Positions 42,201-43,754 of a stretch of DNA of 64,000 bases are shown here, piece by piece (the stretch's first letter is position 1; each line of letters starts with the position of its first letter). The notes under the pieces were generated by a model, which saw only the letters and a program-made list of their open reading frames with translations, had not been told where the DNA came from and ran no database searches. The position numbers were made by a program, and so were the translations under genes. The DNA comes from Aurelia coerulea. Taxonomy: Eukaryota; Cnidaria; Scyphozoa; Semaeostomeae; Ulmaridae. The DNA lies in NCBI GenBank assembly GCA_039566865.1, contig CM076958.1:4378501-4442500 (forward strand). The letters are read 5' to 3'.

Positions 42201-42499
42201 TGACAGTGGGCCATCCAAGCACACGAATGACTGGTAAGGCGGATGTGTCATATGGACTATTGGTAACTTGTCTTGCAGCTCGATTTCGCAGTGTCTGTTT
42301 GCTGTAACTTATCAAGCGCAGTTACTCCTAAATCGTCCCATACGGGACAACAATACCTGAAATATGGCTCGACAAGACTTTTCAATATCAATATCTCAAT
42401 GACGTTAGTTTTGTTTTGCTTTTCAGATCAACAACAGTTGAAGTTCGTTCATCAGGCTCAAGAAAAACAGTTGCAGTACAAGGCTCGAAAAGAAGTTAG
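1253..42499 (+). CDS. PPP4R4: PPP4R4 orthologue, protein phosphatase 4 regulatory subunit 4 (21 exons, 5'-incomplete)
   Basis: A spliced gene of 21 exons encodes 795 residues in this window. PPP4R4 is a HEAT-repeat regulatory subunit that binds the catalytic subunit of protein phosphatase 4 in the cytosol and is thought to set its targeting or activity; the role is inferred from the family. The assembled protein follows remembered vertebrate PPP4R4 end to end: GQEVQ, NAWRDALL, LCQDVEMEVRAAM, LPELVEL, CAYNFP, LLQDDSIEVL, SSDQIYYKF, RVIPVKKAAGKTLC, FSKSFFKEHFF and DPVVNVRLRVC appear in family order. HEAT-type helices fill about residues 1-620. After them come a charged Glu/Lys stretch and a Ser/Thr/Lys-rich tail with RAQSFGSG, matching the RSQSF motif of the vertebrate tail. 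All exon phases join without frameshift (2388 nt from 1254 to the TAG). The vertebrate protein is about 870 residues, so about 60-70 N-terminal residues lie further upstream. Introns are large and full of transposons. Confidence 0.93.
1552..2185. mobile_element. CCGGGTG-type MITE, degenerate (subfamily A)
   Basis: The left end (GAGCCAGAAAAAGGTTCCC, then ATTCATAGCACCAAGAGTACTT) is mirrored on the right (AAGTACTCTTGGTGCTATGAAT ... GGGAACTTTTTTCTGGCTC). It matches the better-preserved copy at 24408-25035. Ends carry TA and a decayed CCGGGTG. Confidence 0.75.
2330..2595. mobile_element. Partial CCGGGTG-type element, right end
   Basis: It ends CACCCGGTA at 2587-2595, preceded by text related to the 28372-29014 copy (TTTCTTGAGAAAATCTCTCA, GGCCTTTCAAACTGG). 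The left end is not recognisable. Confidence 0.4.
2828..3050 (+). pseudogene. 3' end of a CR1/L2-like LINE with (GAAT)n tail
   Basis: Reading 2837-2941 gives NNLNDDVKNIESVAAFKKEI KTWDETSCLCTICR and a stop. This is the typical C-terminus of a non-LTR reverse transcriptase (LWNxLP...SFKKxLKTW). A TAG at 2834 replaces the expected Trp codon, so it is dead. The 3' end runs into GAATGAAT repeats, as is usual for such LINEs. Confidence 0.7.
2944..3050 (+). repeat. (GAAT)n microsatellite
   Basis: Imperfect then perfect GAATGAAT repeats, the probable 3' tail of the LINE fragment just upstream. Confidence 0.9.
3109..3182 (+). CDS. PPP4R4: PPP4R4 exon 2
   Basis: Acceptor CCCAACAG, donor GTAAGAA. It encodes AIANAWRDALLASLPFLPS, parallel to the SNAWLETLLSVIEVLP segment of the vertebrate protein. 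It lies just after a LINE remnant with a (GAAT)n tail. Confidence 0.92.
3333..3923. mobile_element. CCGGGTG-type element, subfamily with TTTTTGTGCATT arms
   Basis: The right end is GGTCACCCGGTA; the left is a decayed GAGTGACCCAG. Internal arms GAAATTTCTTTTTGTGCATT (near 3400) and AATGCACAAAAAGAAATTTTC (near 3843) are complementary. A second GGGTCACCCGGT follows at 3929-3940. Confidence 0.55.
3941..4808. other. Intron 2 stretch, old repeat remnants
   Basis: The segment around 4090-4150 (ATAAAAATCTCGCTTGATCCGGACTC) resembles internal parts of the elements at 13612 and 36204. The rest has no recognisable feature. Confidence 0.35.
4809..5320. mobile_element. AGCATAGG-family MITE, copy 1
   Basis: It starts AGCATAGGGCTCAAATCTTT and has the family's subterminal CTGCCGTGGAAATTTG, mirrored by AAATTTCCACGGCAGATTTA near 5205. 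Its right end (ACACCGACTTTTTTAAAGAT) is close to 5320. It carries no ORF. Confidence 0.7.
5491..5973. mobile_element. AGCATAGG-family MITE, copy 2, with 8 bp duplication
   Basis: It starts AACATAGGACTCAAATCTTT and ends AAGATTTGAGCCCT. It is flanked by AGACGCCA at 5483-5490 and again at 5974-5981, an exact 8 bp direct repeat. Confidence 0.72.
6254..6360 (+). CDS. PPP4R4: PPP4R4 exon 3
   Basis: Acceptor TTTCATCGTAG, donor GTGAGTAAG. It encodes ILDLARSMGTLIQTVHSRLS and onward, equivalent to the ILNPLVSKAQLSQTVQSRL helix pair of the family. It ends with two bases of the next codon. Confidence 0.92.
6610..7030. repeat. Truncated subfamily A element
   Basis: TTTTAGGCCATTTCAGGCAT and GTTTTCGTAAATCCAATTTA, with the following ACTTC...TCGGCAATGAAGC, resemble the right half of the 24408-25035 element. 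Termini are missing. Confidence 0.45.
7281..7388 (+). CDS. PPP4R4: PPP4R4 exon 4
   Basis: Acceptor TTGTTTGAAG, donor GTATGTTT. It encodes VKRDMLKLVTALCQDVEMEV and onward to ARGVG. This is one of the best conserved HEAT units of PPP4R4 (LCQDVEYEVR in vertebrates). Confidence 0.95.
7480..7920. repeat. Decayed AGCATAGG-family sequence
   Basis: It contains family phrases such as CAACCGTTGGACTTTTTT, GAGGTCACACCCTCAAATGA and CAACGGTAGAATTATAGCAA in the expected order, but no clear ends. Confidence 0.5.
7935..8350 (+). repeat. 212 bp tandem duplication
   Basis: The block beginning GACTATAGAAGCAACTAAAG at 7935 recurs at 8147 with about 95 percent identity by eye, including TCGATAAAAGGGATTTTCGA and ATAGTTAGATATTTGCTAAA. 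It is a recent local duplication inside intron 4. Confidence 0.88.
8393..8800. repeat. Partial subfamily element related to 28372-29014
   Basis: It shares AAAAGAATCCCCGTTTGAAAG, CCCGGATATCAAGGCAATAA and ATTTTCTCAAGAAAGCCCCT with the intact element in intron 12. CTGGGTGAGTTACAAAAGAA near 8562 is a decayed terminus. Confidence 0.55.
8825..8880 (+). repeat. (GAT)n microsatellite
   Basis: About 17 GAT triplets with one interruption. The apparent poly-Asp and poly-His ORFs across it are artefacts. Confidence 0.95.
9546..9710. mobile_element. Short inverted-repeat element, 34 bp arms
   Basis: 9546-9579 (ATTTTCCAAGCCTAGTGCAC...) pairs with 9677-9710 (...GTGTACTAGACTTGGAAAAT) with about two mismatches. 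The interior is 97 bp without coding capacity. Confidence 0.8.
9714..9988. mobile_element. hAT-like MITE with 8 bp target duplication
   Basis: The ends CAGGGCTCAAAAA and TTTTTGAGCCCTG are inverted copies. AAAATGGG occurs directly before (9706-9713) and after (9989-9996). An 8 bp duplication and a CAGGG end are typical of hAT transposons. It inserted at the edge of the 9546-9710 element. The interior contains a long C/T-rich stretch. Confidence 0.82.
9763..9918 (+). repeat. Polypyrimidine (C/T) tract
   Basis: About 155 bp with almost only C and T (CCCTTTCCC, TTCCTTCCT units), inside the hAT-like element. It could adopt triplex structure, and the short ORF over it is an artefact. Confidence 0.85.
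10203..10324 (+). CDS. PPP4R4: PPP4R4 exon 5
   Basis: Acceptor TTTCTTCCATAG, donor GTAAGTT. It encodes LELTKTLILPELVELTRDEQ and onward to NLLDD, matching the LTKSVVLPELIELSRDE unit of the family. Confidence 0.95.
10708..10945 (+). repeat. SINE with 5S-rRNA-like middle
   Basis: It begins GGGTGAGTGGCCGAGCGGCT (A-box-like, as in Leu/Ser tRNA). It then has CTGAAGTTAAGC and GGATGGGTGACC, motifs of 5S rRNA in the correct order and roughly correct spacing. The tail has GGAAGGGACGTTAAAC and the shared 3' text also seen at 895. It would be a polymerase III-derived SINE. Confidence 0.65.
10979..11042. mobile_element. Perfect 21 bp-arm hairpin
   Basis: AAATAGCCTTAAATAACGGAC (10980-11000) is perfectly complementary to 11021-11041, with an AT-rich 20 bp loop. 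It lies about 100 bp before exon 6 and would fold strongly in the pre-mRNA. Confidence 0.85.
11140..11265 (+). CDS. PPP4R4: PPP4R4 exon 6
   Basis: Acceptor TTTTCTTTAG, donor GTAAGTG. It encodes CCHDIVIPLVQKYCQKVLET to HIGKLSHGLS, equivalent to TILPLVKSFCEK...HLGKLCHGL. Phase is consistent with both neighbours. Confidence 0.93.
11300..11500. repeat. Solo left end of a CCGGGTG-type element
   Basis: CCGGGTGAATAAAAAAAGTTAG, then GAATAAAAAGTACGTGGCTGAT, match the left arm of 15461-16088. No matching right end is seen nearby. Confidence 0.5.
11500..12240. other. Intron 6 stretch without recognisable feature
   Basis: AT-rich sequence. An 81-codon ORF at 11838-12083 has no recognisable motif and is likely chance. 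Confidence 0.4.
12244..12740 (+). repeat. Three imperfect direct repeats, about 130-190 bp
   Basis: The phrase CATGGTTT(T/C)..AAGAA(A)GCCA recurs at 12244, 12371 and 12712. Between them, ATTTAATGAGCT / ATTTAATAAGGCT and GACGATTCA...TATCATTCTT recur. It is an old, diverged tandem array. Confidence 0.5.
13076..13310 (+). repeat. tRNA-derived SINE, best copy
   Basis: The head GCGGGGATGGCTCAGTGGTA and then GGTTCAAGTCCCCGC carry A- and B-box promoter motifs and a complete 7 bp acceptor stem (GCGGGGA/TCCCCGC). The anticodon stem is broken, so it is not a functional tRNA. The body (GTGAGGAGAGTCGCCAACTC, ACATCGAGAGGAAGGACCAG) recurs at 30728 and 42658. Confidence 0.82.
13443..13552 (+). CDS. PPP4R4: PPP4R4 exon 7
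   Basis: Acceptor TTTTTCATTTCAG, donor GTATTATG. It encodes INLTKDQKGVFLDCYKQLCD and then a Pro/Ser/Arg-rich linker (SPRQPSSPRKK). The first part matches the TPDQHLRFLEFYKKLC segment; the basic linker is poorly conserved in the family. Confidence 0.92.
13612..14000. repeat. CCGGGTG-type element fragment (subfamily of 36204)
   Basis: It begins TACCGGGTGACTCCAAAAAA. Internal GATAGAAACTCTAACGTCACTC and CAATCCAGATTCTTTT match the 36204-36991 copy. The right end is not seen. Confidence 0.55.
14080..14604. mobile_element. AGCATAGG-family MITE with 9 bp duplication
   Basis: It begins AGCATAG and ends CTATGCT, with subterminal CAAATCTTTC / AAAGATTTGG and internal CTACCGTTGGAC. It is flanked by TCAATATGG (14071-14079) and TCAATACGG (14605-14613), a 9 bp duplication with one mismatch. 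Confidence 0.8.
14976..15436. mobile_element. Long-armed inverted-repeat element
   Basis: It begins TAGGACAAGTCCGGAGTTGG and ends CCAACCCCGGACTTGTCCCTTA. The arms pair for about 200 bp each (for example TTACGTATTCAAATAAGCAA on both sides), so nearly the whole 460 bp folds back. ORFs inside are artefacts of the palindrome. Confidence 0.85.
15461..16088. mobile_element. CCGGGTG-type element with about 240 bp arms
   Basis: Left GGTGAGTAAACAAAAAAGTA and right TACTTTTTTGACTCACCCGGTA are inverted. The arms extend through TATCTATCAGTCAAA / TTTGACTGATAGATA and GGTAAGGGGTTTGTATG / CATACAAACCCCTTACC. A fragment of the same subfamily lies near 41160-41270. Confidence 0.85.
16547..16624 (+). CDS. PPP4R4: PPP4R4 exon 8
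   Basis: Acceptor CTCTTTCAG, donor GTAAGTAA. It encodes 26 residues ending CRRWCAYNFP. CAYNFP is a near-invariant landmark of PPP4R4. Confidence 0.93.
16690..16918 (+). repeat. Dispersed repeat, copy 1 (also at 44866)
   Basis: Phrases AAATTATGCACCT, AAGAAGCTGTTTCAATTTGAT, GTTCTTGTT and TTGGCTGTTAGAATTTGAA recur in order at 44866-45074. Both copies stop next to another transposon after GTGAGCTTAG / GTAAGCTCAG. Confidence 0.65.
16919..17295. mobile_element. AGCATAGG-family element, truncated
   Basis: It starts inside the family at CTGCCGTGGAAATTTATTG and runs to ATAGAATTTTACACCCACA. The mirrored TTTCCATGGCAGATTTACGG lies near 17205. The outer left end is missing. Confidence 0.65.
17296..17850. 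mobile_element. AGCATAGG-family element, near complete
   Basis: Left AGTATAGGGCTCAAATCTTT, right AAAGATTTGAGCCCTATGC. Subterminal TTTGCCGTGGAAATTTTTTG is mirrored by AAATTTCCATGGCAGATTTA. The right end is duplicated (two consecutive GATTTGAGCCCTATG). Confidence 0.75.
17914..18205. mobile_element. 292 bp MITE with exact 9 bp duplication
   Basis: It begins CCCGAAGGGGGTACATAACA and ends CATGTAC, then a poly-C run and GGG. CATCGTCAG flanks it exactly on both sides (17905-17913 and 18206-18214). A fragment with the same end occurs at 41287. Confidence 0.78.
18206..18818. other. Intron 8 stretch, nothing recognised
   Basis: Apart from a 9 bp target duplication at its start, no ORF, repeat or RNA signature is visible. 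Confidence 0.4.
18820..19404. mobile_element. 585 bp CCGGGTG-type element, nearly all palindrome
   Basis: TACCGGGTGTCCCAAAATGA at the left is mirrored by TCATTTTGGGACACCCGGTA at the right. The arms pair for about 250 bp each, leaving a short centre with GAATTCAGTCAATACTGAATTC. Both arms, read outward to inward, give related peptides starting MMYYRLIAY; this follows from the inverted arms and is not evidence of a gene. Confidence 0.88.
19596..19692 (+). repeat. Short minisatellite
   Basis: Repeats of about 25-27 bp built on ACATGTGAGCA(G/A)C.TACGCGAG, with three to four imperfect copies. Confidence 0.65.
20469..20482 (+). repeat. Poly-C tract
   Basis: A run of about 14 C in an AT-rich intron, prone to replication slippage and assembly error. 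Confidence 0.8.
20676..20795 (+). CDS. PPP4R4: PPP4R4 exon 9
   Basis: Acceptor TGTCTTTTAG, donor GTAAATAT. It encodes AMLLFTGAEWFSDTLLDTFQ to RRTIACGLHE, a full HEAT pair matching AMIVFVDPKNF...VRYTIAICFYE. A (TTGA)n microsatellite follows the donor directly. Confidence 0.94.
20808..20889 (+). repeat. (TTGA)n microsatellite
   Basis: Repeated GATT units begin 13 bp after the exon 9 donor, interrupted by GACTGGTTGGTTGGTCG. Confidence 0.95.
21906..21983 (+). CDS. PPP4R4: PPP4R4 exon 10
   Basis: Acceptor CTTTTCTAG, donor GTTAGATG, which is weaker than its neighbours (GTTAG rather than GTAAG). It encodes VCKILGNKVGLIQTEVRTLL and QDDSIE, matching the HKELITLLQDESLE stretch. Confidence 0.92.
21984..23060. 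other. Intron 10, AT-rich, nothing definite
   Basis: It contains AAGAAACT phrases (22130-22190) shared with the TTTTATAAGAAAC elements of introns 11 and 18, but no complete element. The 86-codon ORF at 22468 shows no recognisable motif. Confidence 0.4.
23061..23141 (+). CDS. PPP4R4: PPP4R4 exon 11
   Basis: Acceptor TTTGTTCTAG, donor GTAAGTAAA. It encodes VLEGLIPHLPVTLGTLSKEG and STSGPTA, equivalent to VLDALIDHLPEILELMSTGG. Confidence 0.92.
23364..23480. repeat. Possible hAT left end
   Basis: CAGGGGTCGGGCTACCGGGC starts like a hAT terminus. The adjoining ACCGGGCGATCGCCCGGT is an 18 bp perfect palindrome. I found no matching right end (CCGACCCCTG) downstream. Confidence 0.35.
24115..25121. 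mobile_element. TTTTATAAGAAAC element, split by a nested insertion
   Basis: The left end TTTTTATAAGAAACTAAGAA and right end TTTCTTATAAAAAAATAC are inverted, with CAGTACTG motifs inside both halves. The 24408-25035 element is inserted in the middle. Confidence 0.7.
24408..25035. mobile_element. CCGGGTG-type element, subfamily A, intact ends
   Basis: TACCGGGTGAGCCAGAAAAA at left and TTTTTCCTGGCTCACCCGGTA at right. The TA dinucleotide at each end fits a Tc1/mariner-type target duplication. The arms continue with ATTCGTAGCACC... / ...GATGCTATGAAT. It has no transposase. Confidence 0.85.
25970..26145 (+). promoter_or_regulatory. Promoter-like segment with two inverted CCAAT boxes
   Basis: CTGATTGGCTGA and CTCATTGGCTGT (ATTGG cores at 25976-25980 and 26006-26010) lie 30 bp apart and 136-170 bp before an ATG. 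Paired CCAAT boxes are typical of housekeeping promoters. Activity here is inferred only. Confidence 0.45.
26146..26247 (+). pseudogene. HEATR3-like first coding exon fragment (33 codons)
   Basis: The ORF reads MGKTKFNRFKGVRNGRRNKP ... and ends VEEDDGS, then TAG. The basic start MGK(S/T)..(R)FK and an acidic EEDDG a short way on resemble the N-terminus of HEATR3/Syo1, the chaperone-like adaptor for ribosomal protein uL18 (RPL5). HEATR3 itself is far longer and its HEAT domain is absent. There is no GT donor directly after the conserved part, so this looks like a captured, truncated exon within the TTAA element. AATAAA at 26280-26285 could end a short transcript. Alternatively it is a small unrelated peptide gene. 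The family match is from memory. Confidence 0.42.
26280..26285 (+). terminator. AATAAA polyadenylation signal candidate
   Basis: AATAAAG lies 33 bp after the stop of the 33-codon ORF, the right place for a short transcript's 3' end. Confidence 0.35.
28058..28237 (+). CDS. PPP4R4: PPP4R4 exon 12
   Basis: Acceptor TATTCCCTAG, donor GTAAGTG. This 60-codon exon includes WRLHVDFLSSLVCLPNFLSS and DQIYYKF, matching WRTHEKLLQKYACLPHVISSDQIYYRF. It follows the longest intron, 4.9 kb, which carries the 2.4 kb TTAA-flanked element. Confidence 0.95.
28372..29014. mobile_element. CCGGGTG-type element, subfamily B
   Basis: TACCGGGTGAGTCAATAAAAAG and the mirrored CTATTTTTTGACTCACGCGGTA; next to these, AATCCCCGTTTGAAGGG / CTTTTCAAACGGGGATG. 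A central hairpin TCCTCTTGGGAGGAT / ATTCTCCCAAGAGGA lies near 28660-28735. Confidence 0.82.
29015..29643. other. Intron 12 remainder, nothing recognised
   Basis: AT-rich sequence without ORF, RNA or clear repeat. Confidence 0.4.
29644..29749 (+). CDS. PPP4R4: PPP4R4 exon 13
   Basis: Acceptor TTTATTCCAG, donor GTTCGTTT, which is non-consensus at positions 3-4. It encodes RVIPVKKAAGKTLCVLIKNN and onward, matching NVLPVQKAASRTLCIFLRYN. The weak donor is supported by phase and by homology on both sides. Confidence 0.93.
29750..30555. other. Intron 13, minor inverted repeat
   Basis: An imperfect hairpin, CTTCTAAAAGCGCGC / GTGCGCTCTTAGAAG, lies at about 29878-29922. TTATAAGAAACTGAGAA near 30173 and AATAAGAAACA near 30401 suggest a decayed TTTTATAAGAAAC element. 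Confidence 0.4.
30556..30683 (+). CDS. PPP4R4: PPP4R4 exon 14
   Basis: Acceptor CTTTTTCAG, donor GTTTGTATA. It encodes ELSKGRNYRARLEFLHICHS to LFSKSFFKEHFFDEVLALGK, matching QGKSYWNRLRFLDTC...FSKSFFCKYFF. Confidence 0.95.
30728..31140 (+). repeat. tRNA-derived SINE, copy with duplicated body
   Basis: The head GGTGCATGGATGGCTCAAATGTAGC and B-box-like GGTTCGATCCCC match the 13076 SINE in layout. The body phrase GTGAGGGGAG(T/C)(T/C)GTCAGCTC TATGTTATTC occurs twice (about 30820 and 30972), a partial internal duplication. Confidence 0.68.
31141..32369. other. Intron 14 remainder, nothing recognised
   Basis: AT-rich. No ORF of note, no tRNA and no clear inverted repeat. Confidence 0.4.
32370..32534 (+). 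CDS. PPP4R4: PPP4R4 exon 15
   Basis: Acceptor TTATTACAG, donor GTGAGTAAT. It encodes DPVVNVRLRVCDMFPTLKSQ to DVSNAIRQ, matching DPVANVRMKLCYLLPKVKS. This is the last clear HEAT unit. A MITE is inserted only 19 bp after the exon. Confidence 0.95.
32554..33068. mobile_element. AGCATAGG-family MITE with 9 bp duplication, 19 bp after exon 15
   Basis: AGCATAGGTTCCAAATCTTT at left and AAAGATTTGGAACCTATGCT at right. It is flanked by TGGTAGATC (32545-32553) and CGGTAGATC (33069-33077). The left duplication starts 10 bp past the exon 15 donor. Confidence 0.85.
33172..33254 (+). repeat. (GATT)n microsatellite
   Basis: About 20 GATT units with two interruptions. Open frames through it (poly Asn-Gln-Ser) are artefacts. 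Confidence 0.95.
33657..33877. mobile_element. Foldback element with CCCCAAGTCTAT ends
   Basis: Left TCTAGCCCCAAGTCTATCTC and right GAGATAAACTTGGGGCAAGTC are inverted. The arms pair through TCCGTCCGTCTACCGTTCC / GGAACGGTAGACGGACGGA and CCTGGATCCGCCATTTC / the mirrored copy, so almost all of it folds back. Confidence 0.85.
34379..34423 (+). CDS. PPP4R4: PPP4R4 exon 16 (15 codons)
   Basis: Acceptor CATCTTAG, donor GTGAGTAC. It encodes AVVEMDRIQVARDSS, aligning with the IVKRTVLELDRMEM region. An internal CAG/GTAGCA could serve as an alternative donor but would break the phase. Confidence 0.85.
34464..34747. mobile_element. hAT-like MITE with 7-8 bp duplication
   Basis: (C)AAGGGTGTTAGGACACGGATG at left is mirrored at right by CATCCGTGTCCTAACACCCTTG. 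The arms extend about 50 bp to AAGGTAAATAAAT. GTCAAATC occurs just before (34457-34464) and after (34748-34755). Confidence 0.85.
35026..35097 (+). CDS. PPP4R4: PPP4R4 exon 17, acidic/basic helix
   Basis: Acceptor CATGTATTTCAG, donor GTATGTCG. It encodes GPESTKEEDILDRKKEELEK QIAE, a probable charged helix or coiled coil equivalent to the DLLDQEKEREELLLLEMEQLEKEK segment. Confidence 0.87.
35235..35317. mobile_element. Mini-element with self-palindromic ends
   Basis: ATAGACTTGCCCCAAGTCTAT (35235-35255) and ATAGACTTGGGGCAAGTCTAT (35297-35317) are inverted copies, and each end is itself an interrupted palindrome (TAGACTTG/CAAGTCTA). The ends are related to those of 33657-33877. Confidence 0.75.
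35333..36008. mobile_element. AGCATAGG-family MITE with exact 9 bp duplication
   Basis: TGCATAGGTTTCAAATCTTT at left and AAAGATTTGAAACCTATGCT at right. AGACAAAGA flanks both sides (35324-35332 and 36009-36017). This is the cleanest case showing the family's 9 bp duplication. Confidence 0.87.
36090..37080. mobile_element. Subfamily A element split by nested insertion
   Basis: 36090-36203 (CTGAAAGACCGAAGTATTTTGG, TCGTGTTTTTATCAGAAC) and 36992-37080 (GGTAAATTCAATTTGACGAA, CACTCAACCAAAT) match consecutive parts of 24408-25035. The 36204-36991 element interrupts them. Confidence 0.65.
36204..36991. mobile_element. CCGGGTG-type element, nested copy
   Basis: TACCGGGTGACCCAAAAAAG at left and TTTTCTGGGTCACCTCGTA at right. 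Arms include CAGATCTTCAAAATAATGAGG and its mirror near 36735, and AATCGATTTACAGCCATT and its mirror. Confidence 0.82.
37283..37400 (+). CDS. PPP4R4: PPP4R4 exon 18, low-complexity tail
   Basis: Acceptor TATTTTGCACAG, donor GTTTGTTG. It encodes DERKHETIVNRMTSNHTNSS and a Ser/Lys-rich stretch. Sequence conservation is low here. Support comes from phase and from the joint with the next exon, which gives KPLPKN, like the vertebrate SLPKN. Confidence 0.8.
37410..37620 (+). repeat. TTCATT-rich low-complexity stretch
   Basis: Irregular (ATTCATT)/(TTCATTTA) repeats after exon 18. Confidence 0.7.
37715..37990. repeat. TTTTATAAGAAAC-type element
   Basis: TTTTTTATAAGAAATCGCTAAG at left, with CAGATCGCCA, AGTACTTGAGTAATGTCTAAAC and TTTCAGTACTGGCCCAG inside. 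These match, in reverse, the outer element 24115-25121. Confidence 0.65.
38453..38708. mobile_element. Foldback element, about 115 bp arms
   Basis: TAAAATGAAGTAGAGAATCGG...ACGCAACACGACA is mirrored by TGTCGTGTTGCATTATCC... TTTCCTACTTCATGTTA. Inside, TATTGTACGATTAATGATGATG and TTTGTCCTGCCAT are also mirrored. Confidence 0.82.
38846..38938 (+). CDS. PPP4R4: PPP4R4 exon 19
   Basis: Acceptor GATTTGATTGACAG, donor GTTTGTCT. It encodes PLPKNVSKLKDAETKKISSK and onward to ATTG. LPKN matches the vertebrate tail landmark (QSLPKNIPIS). Confidence 0.8.
38939..39900. other. Intron 19, nothing definite
   Basis: AT-rich intron with an 89-codon ORF at 39487-39756 that lacks any recognisable motif. Confidence 0.4.
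39901..40054 (+). CDS. PPP4R4: PPP4R4 exon 20
   Basis: Acceptor CATTTTCTTTCATAAAG, donor GTGAGTTA. It encodes KCQPPRRTSNPVTVSRAQSF and GSGDTKLKASSSQSKTT and onward. RAQSF matches the RSQSF motif of the vertebrate C-terminal tail. An alternative acceptor AG 11 bp downstream (TGTCAG) would break the phase from exon 19. Confidence 0.85.
40350..40421 (-). tRNA. tRNA-Glu (anticodon UUC)
   Basis: Read on the minus strand it starts TCCCGTGTGGTCTAGTGGTT and ends GGTTCGATTCCCCGCACGGG plus A and discriminator G. The acceptor stem TCCCGTG/CACGGGA is perfect. The anticodon arm is CGGCG-TTTTCAC-CGCCG with anticodon TTC, and the T arm is GGGG/CCCC around TTCGATT. A-box and B-box are intact. A T-rich polymerase III stop lies just downstream (TTTTATTCTTTT on the minus strand). 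There is no intron. The gene sits inside PPP4R4 intron 20, opposite in direction to the host. Confidence 0.96.
40422..41160. other. Intron 20 stretch, nothing recognised
   Basis: It contains repeated GGGG(C/A)A phrases but no identifiable element or gene. Confidence 0.4.
41160..41270. repeat. Fragment of the 15461-16088 element
   Basis: GTGAAATTCTCGTTCCAATACAAACGCC and TTTCTAATTTCTAGGTCTAA-like text resemble the right arm of that element. Termini are absent. Confidence 0.4.
41287..41340. repeat. End fragment of the 17914-18205 MITE
   Basis: A G run, then TACATAACATATTTATGGTA and CGGGTATGTGCCGCCCAT, matching 17919-17968 with one or two changes. Confidence 0.75.
41442..41510 (+). pseudogene. 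Decayed tRNA-Glu copy
   Basis: It keeps the acceptor stem TCCCGTG/CACGGGA, the D-arm GTGGTCTTGTGGTCAGGAT and the B-box GTTCGATTCCCC. The anticodon stem (TGCGC/GCCGT) and T-stem (TGGC/CCCC) no longer pair, and the length is 69 nt. It lies about 1 kb from the intact gene in the opposite direction. Confidence 0.85.
41760..42400 (-). pseudogene. LINE (CR1/L2-like) reverse transcriptase 3' end
   Basis: Reading the minus strand from 42400 gives VEPYFRYCCPVWDDLGVTAL DKLQ, then after a frameshift TLRNRAARQVTNSPYDTS, VLGWPTVKE, and finally SYREAQLWNGLIKEAKSLLS and a stop near 41960. These are the usual C-terminal landmarks of non-LTR reverse transcriptases (YCxPVW, LQNRAAR, GWxxL, LWNxL). At least one frameshift shows decay. 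The 5'-truncated start lies about 30 bp before the terminal PPP4R4 exon. Confidence 0.85.
42427..42499 (+). CDS. PPP4R4: PPP4R4 terminal exon with stop
   Basis: Acceptor TTTTGCTTTTCAG. It encodes PSTTVEVRSSGSRKTVAVQG SKRS and ends with TAG at 42497-42499. The Ser/Gly/Lys-rich end resembles the KSSGSK...KSRKSN end of the vertebrate protein. The acceptor lies within about 30 bp of a minus-strand LINE remnant, so the polypyrimidine tract may abut transposon sequence. No convincing AATAAA lies within the first 1.4 kb after the stop. Confidence 0.82.
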
Positions 42500-42657
42500 C
42501 ATACCACTCTCTGTTCTTCTAGACTTATTATCTGAGGTCCTTGCATCCCTACATTCTTTGACCTGAGTGATGCCACTTCGGTCAACAGAAACTCATAATG
42601 GTACGCTGAAAAACCTGGCCTTGTCGAGCCCTACACCAAAGTTCTTATGATGTGTCA

Positions 42658-42895
42658 ATGGGAGTGGGTCAGTAGTAGCGCACGCACTTGATTGCAATCC
42701 GAAGGTTGATGGTTCCAACGTACTATGGATGCTATGTACAGGGTGAGGAGGGTTGCCAAATCTAATTCATTCGAGGCTAAGGGAATCACAATGTGTGGTC
42801 ACATCGAGAGGAAAGACCAGGACATTGCTTCGGTGAGCTTAGCTTCTCAGTGTCCTAAAACTACCTTCGGATGTTAGGTAGACGGCTAGACCAAC
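42658..42895 (+). repeat. tRNA-derived SINE, copy 3
   Basis: GGGAGTGGGTCAGTAGTAGC and GGTTGATGGTTCCAACG are decayed A- and B-boxes. The body (GTGAGGAGGGTTGCCAAATC, GTGTGGTCACATCGAGAGGAAAGACCAGGACA) matches the 13076 copy closely. It lies about 160 bp after the PPP4R4 stop. Confidence 0.8.
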
Positions 42896-43079
42896 AAGAT
42901 CTTGAGACGCCAATTTGGAAGGTAAAGTGAGCTTTCTTCTTCGAATCTATAATAAGGTTTGATGATTAACAGTTTGCTTAAGGGGTCTTTTGTTGCATTT
43001 TATCGCTGCAAGTTGACAGTTGAAGGCAGACCTAGGCAGTGATTCGACTGATGCATGCACAGAATAGGGCCATCTTTTC

Positions 43080-43240
43080 AACCGTTGCATTATGAATCCC
43101 TGTTGAGTAAGGGTCACTGCAGGGGTACAAGGAACTCAAATAATCAGTCTATTATTCACTATGACACCGTTCAAATCGAATCTAGGTAGTTTGTTCCACA
43201 AATTGTGTGCACGGACTCTACATTTCTGTAAAATGTTGAG
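43080..43240 (-). pseudogene. Possible LINE C-terminal remnant
   Basis: The minus strand from about 43210 to 43140 reads RAHNLWNKLPRFDLNGVIVN NRLII and stop. LWNKLP is the usual motif near the end of a non-LTR reverse transcriptase. The fragment is short and unsupported upstream. Confidence 0.4.
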
Positions 43241-43754
43241 CGCATATATGAGATGAATTCAAAAAGCAGCGACCAGAACCAAAGTCAATGCCAATTCAAG
43301 CAACAAATGACAATTCTGGTACATTTTCAGGCTTTTAGATTTAAGAAATCTACGAAATACAATCCACCACCGATGGGCCTAGCCTACTAAGCGCTCCCCC
43401 TATTGAACTTTTTCAAACTGTACTGACTCTAACTGTCAGAATCCTACACATTAAATGTCATATCTTGGGGCATGCTCCTGTTGACGAGGAAATATCATGG
43501 TTATCCAATACGTCTGGACAATCTGAATGACGGTAACTATTTTTCTCACCATCGCTTGGTTGGAATGCTAAACATGATTCAGGAGTTAAGCTTCATTTCC
43601 ACTTTAAGAGTATTTTTGCTGCTGCTATGCGATCCACGACGCAGGCAGCTTGTGCTTTTGATGACTGCGTATAGTTTGTGCTTCGTTTTAGATGCACAGA
43701 CAACAAAAAATAACAGTATGTACCGGGTCCGAAACAGATGAACTGAACGATATG

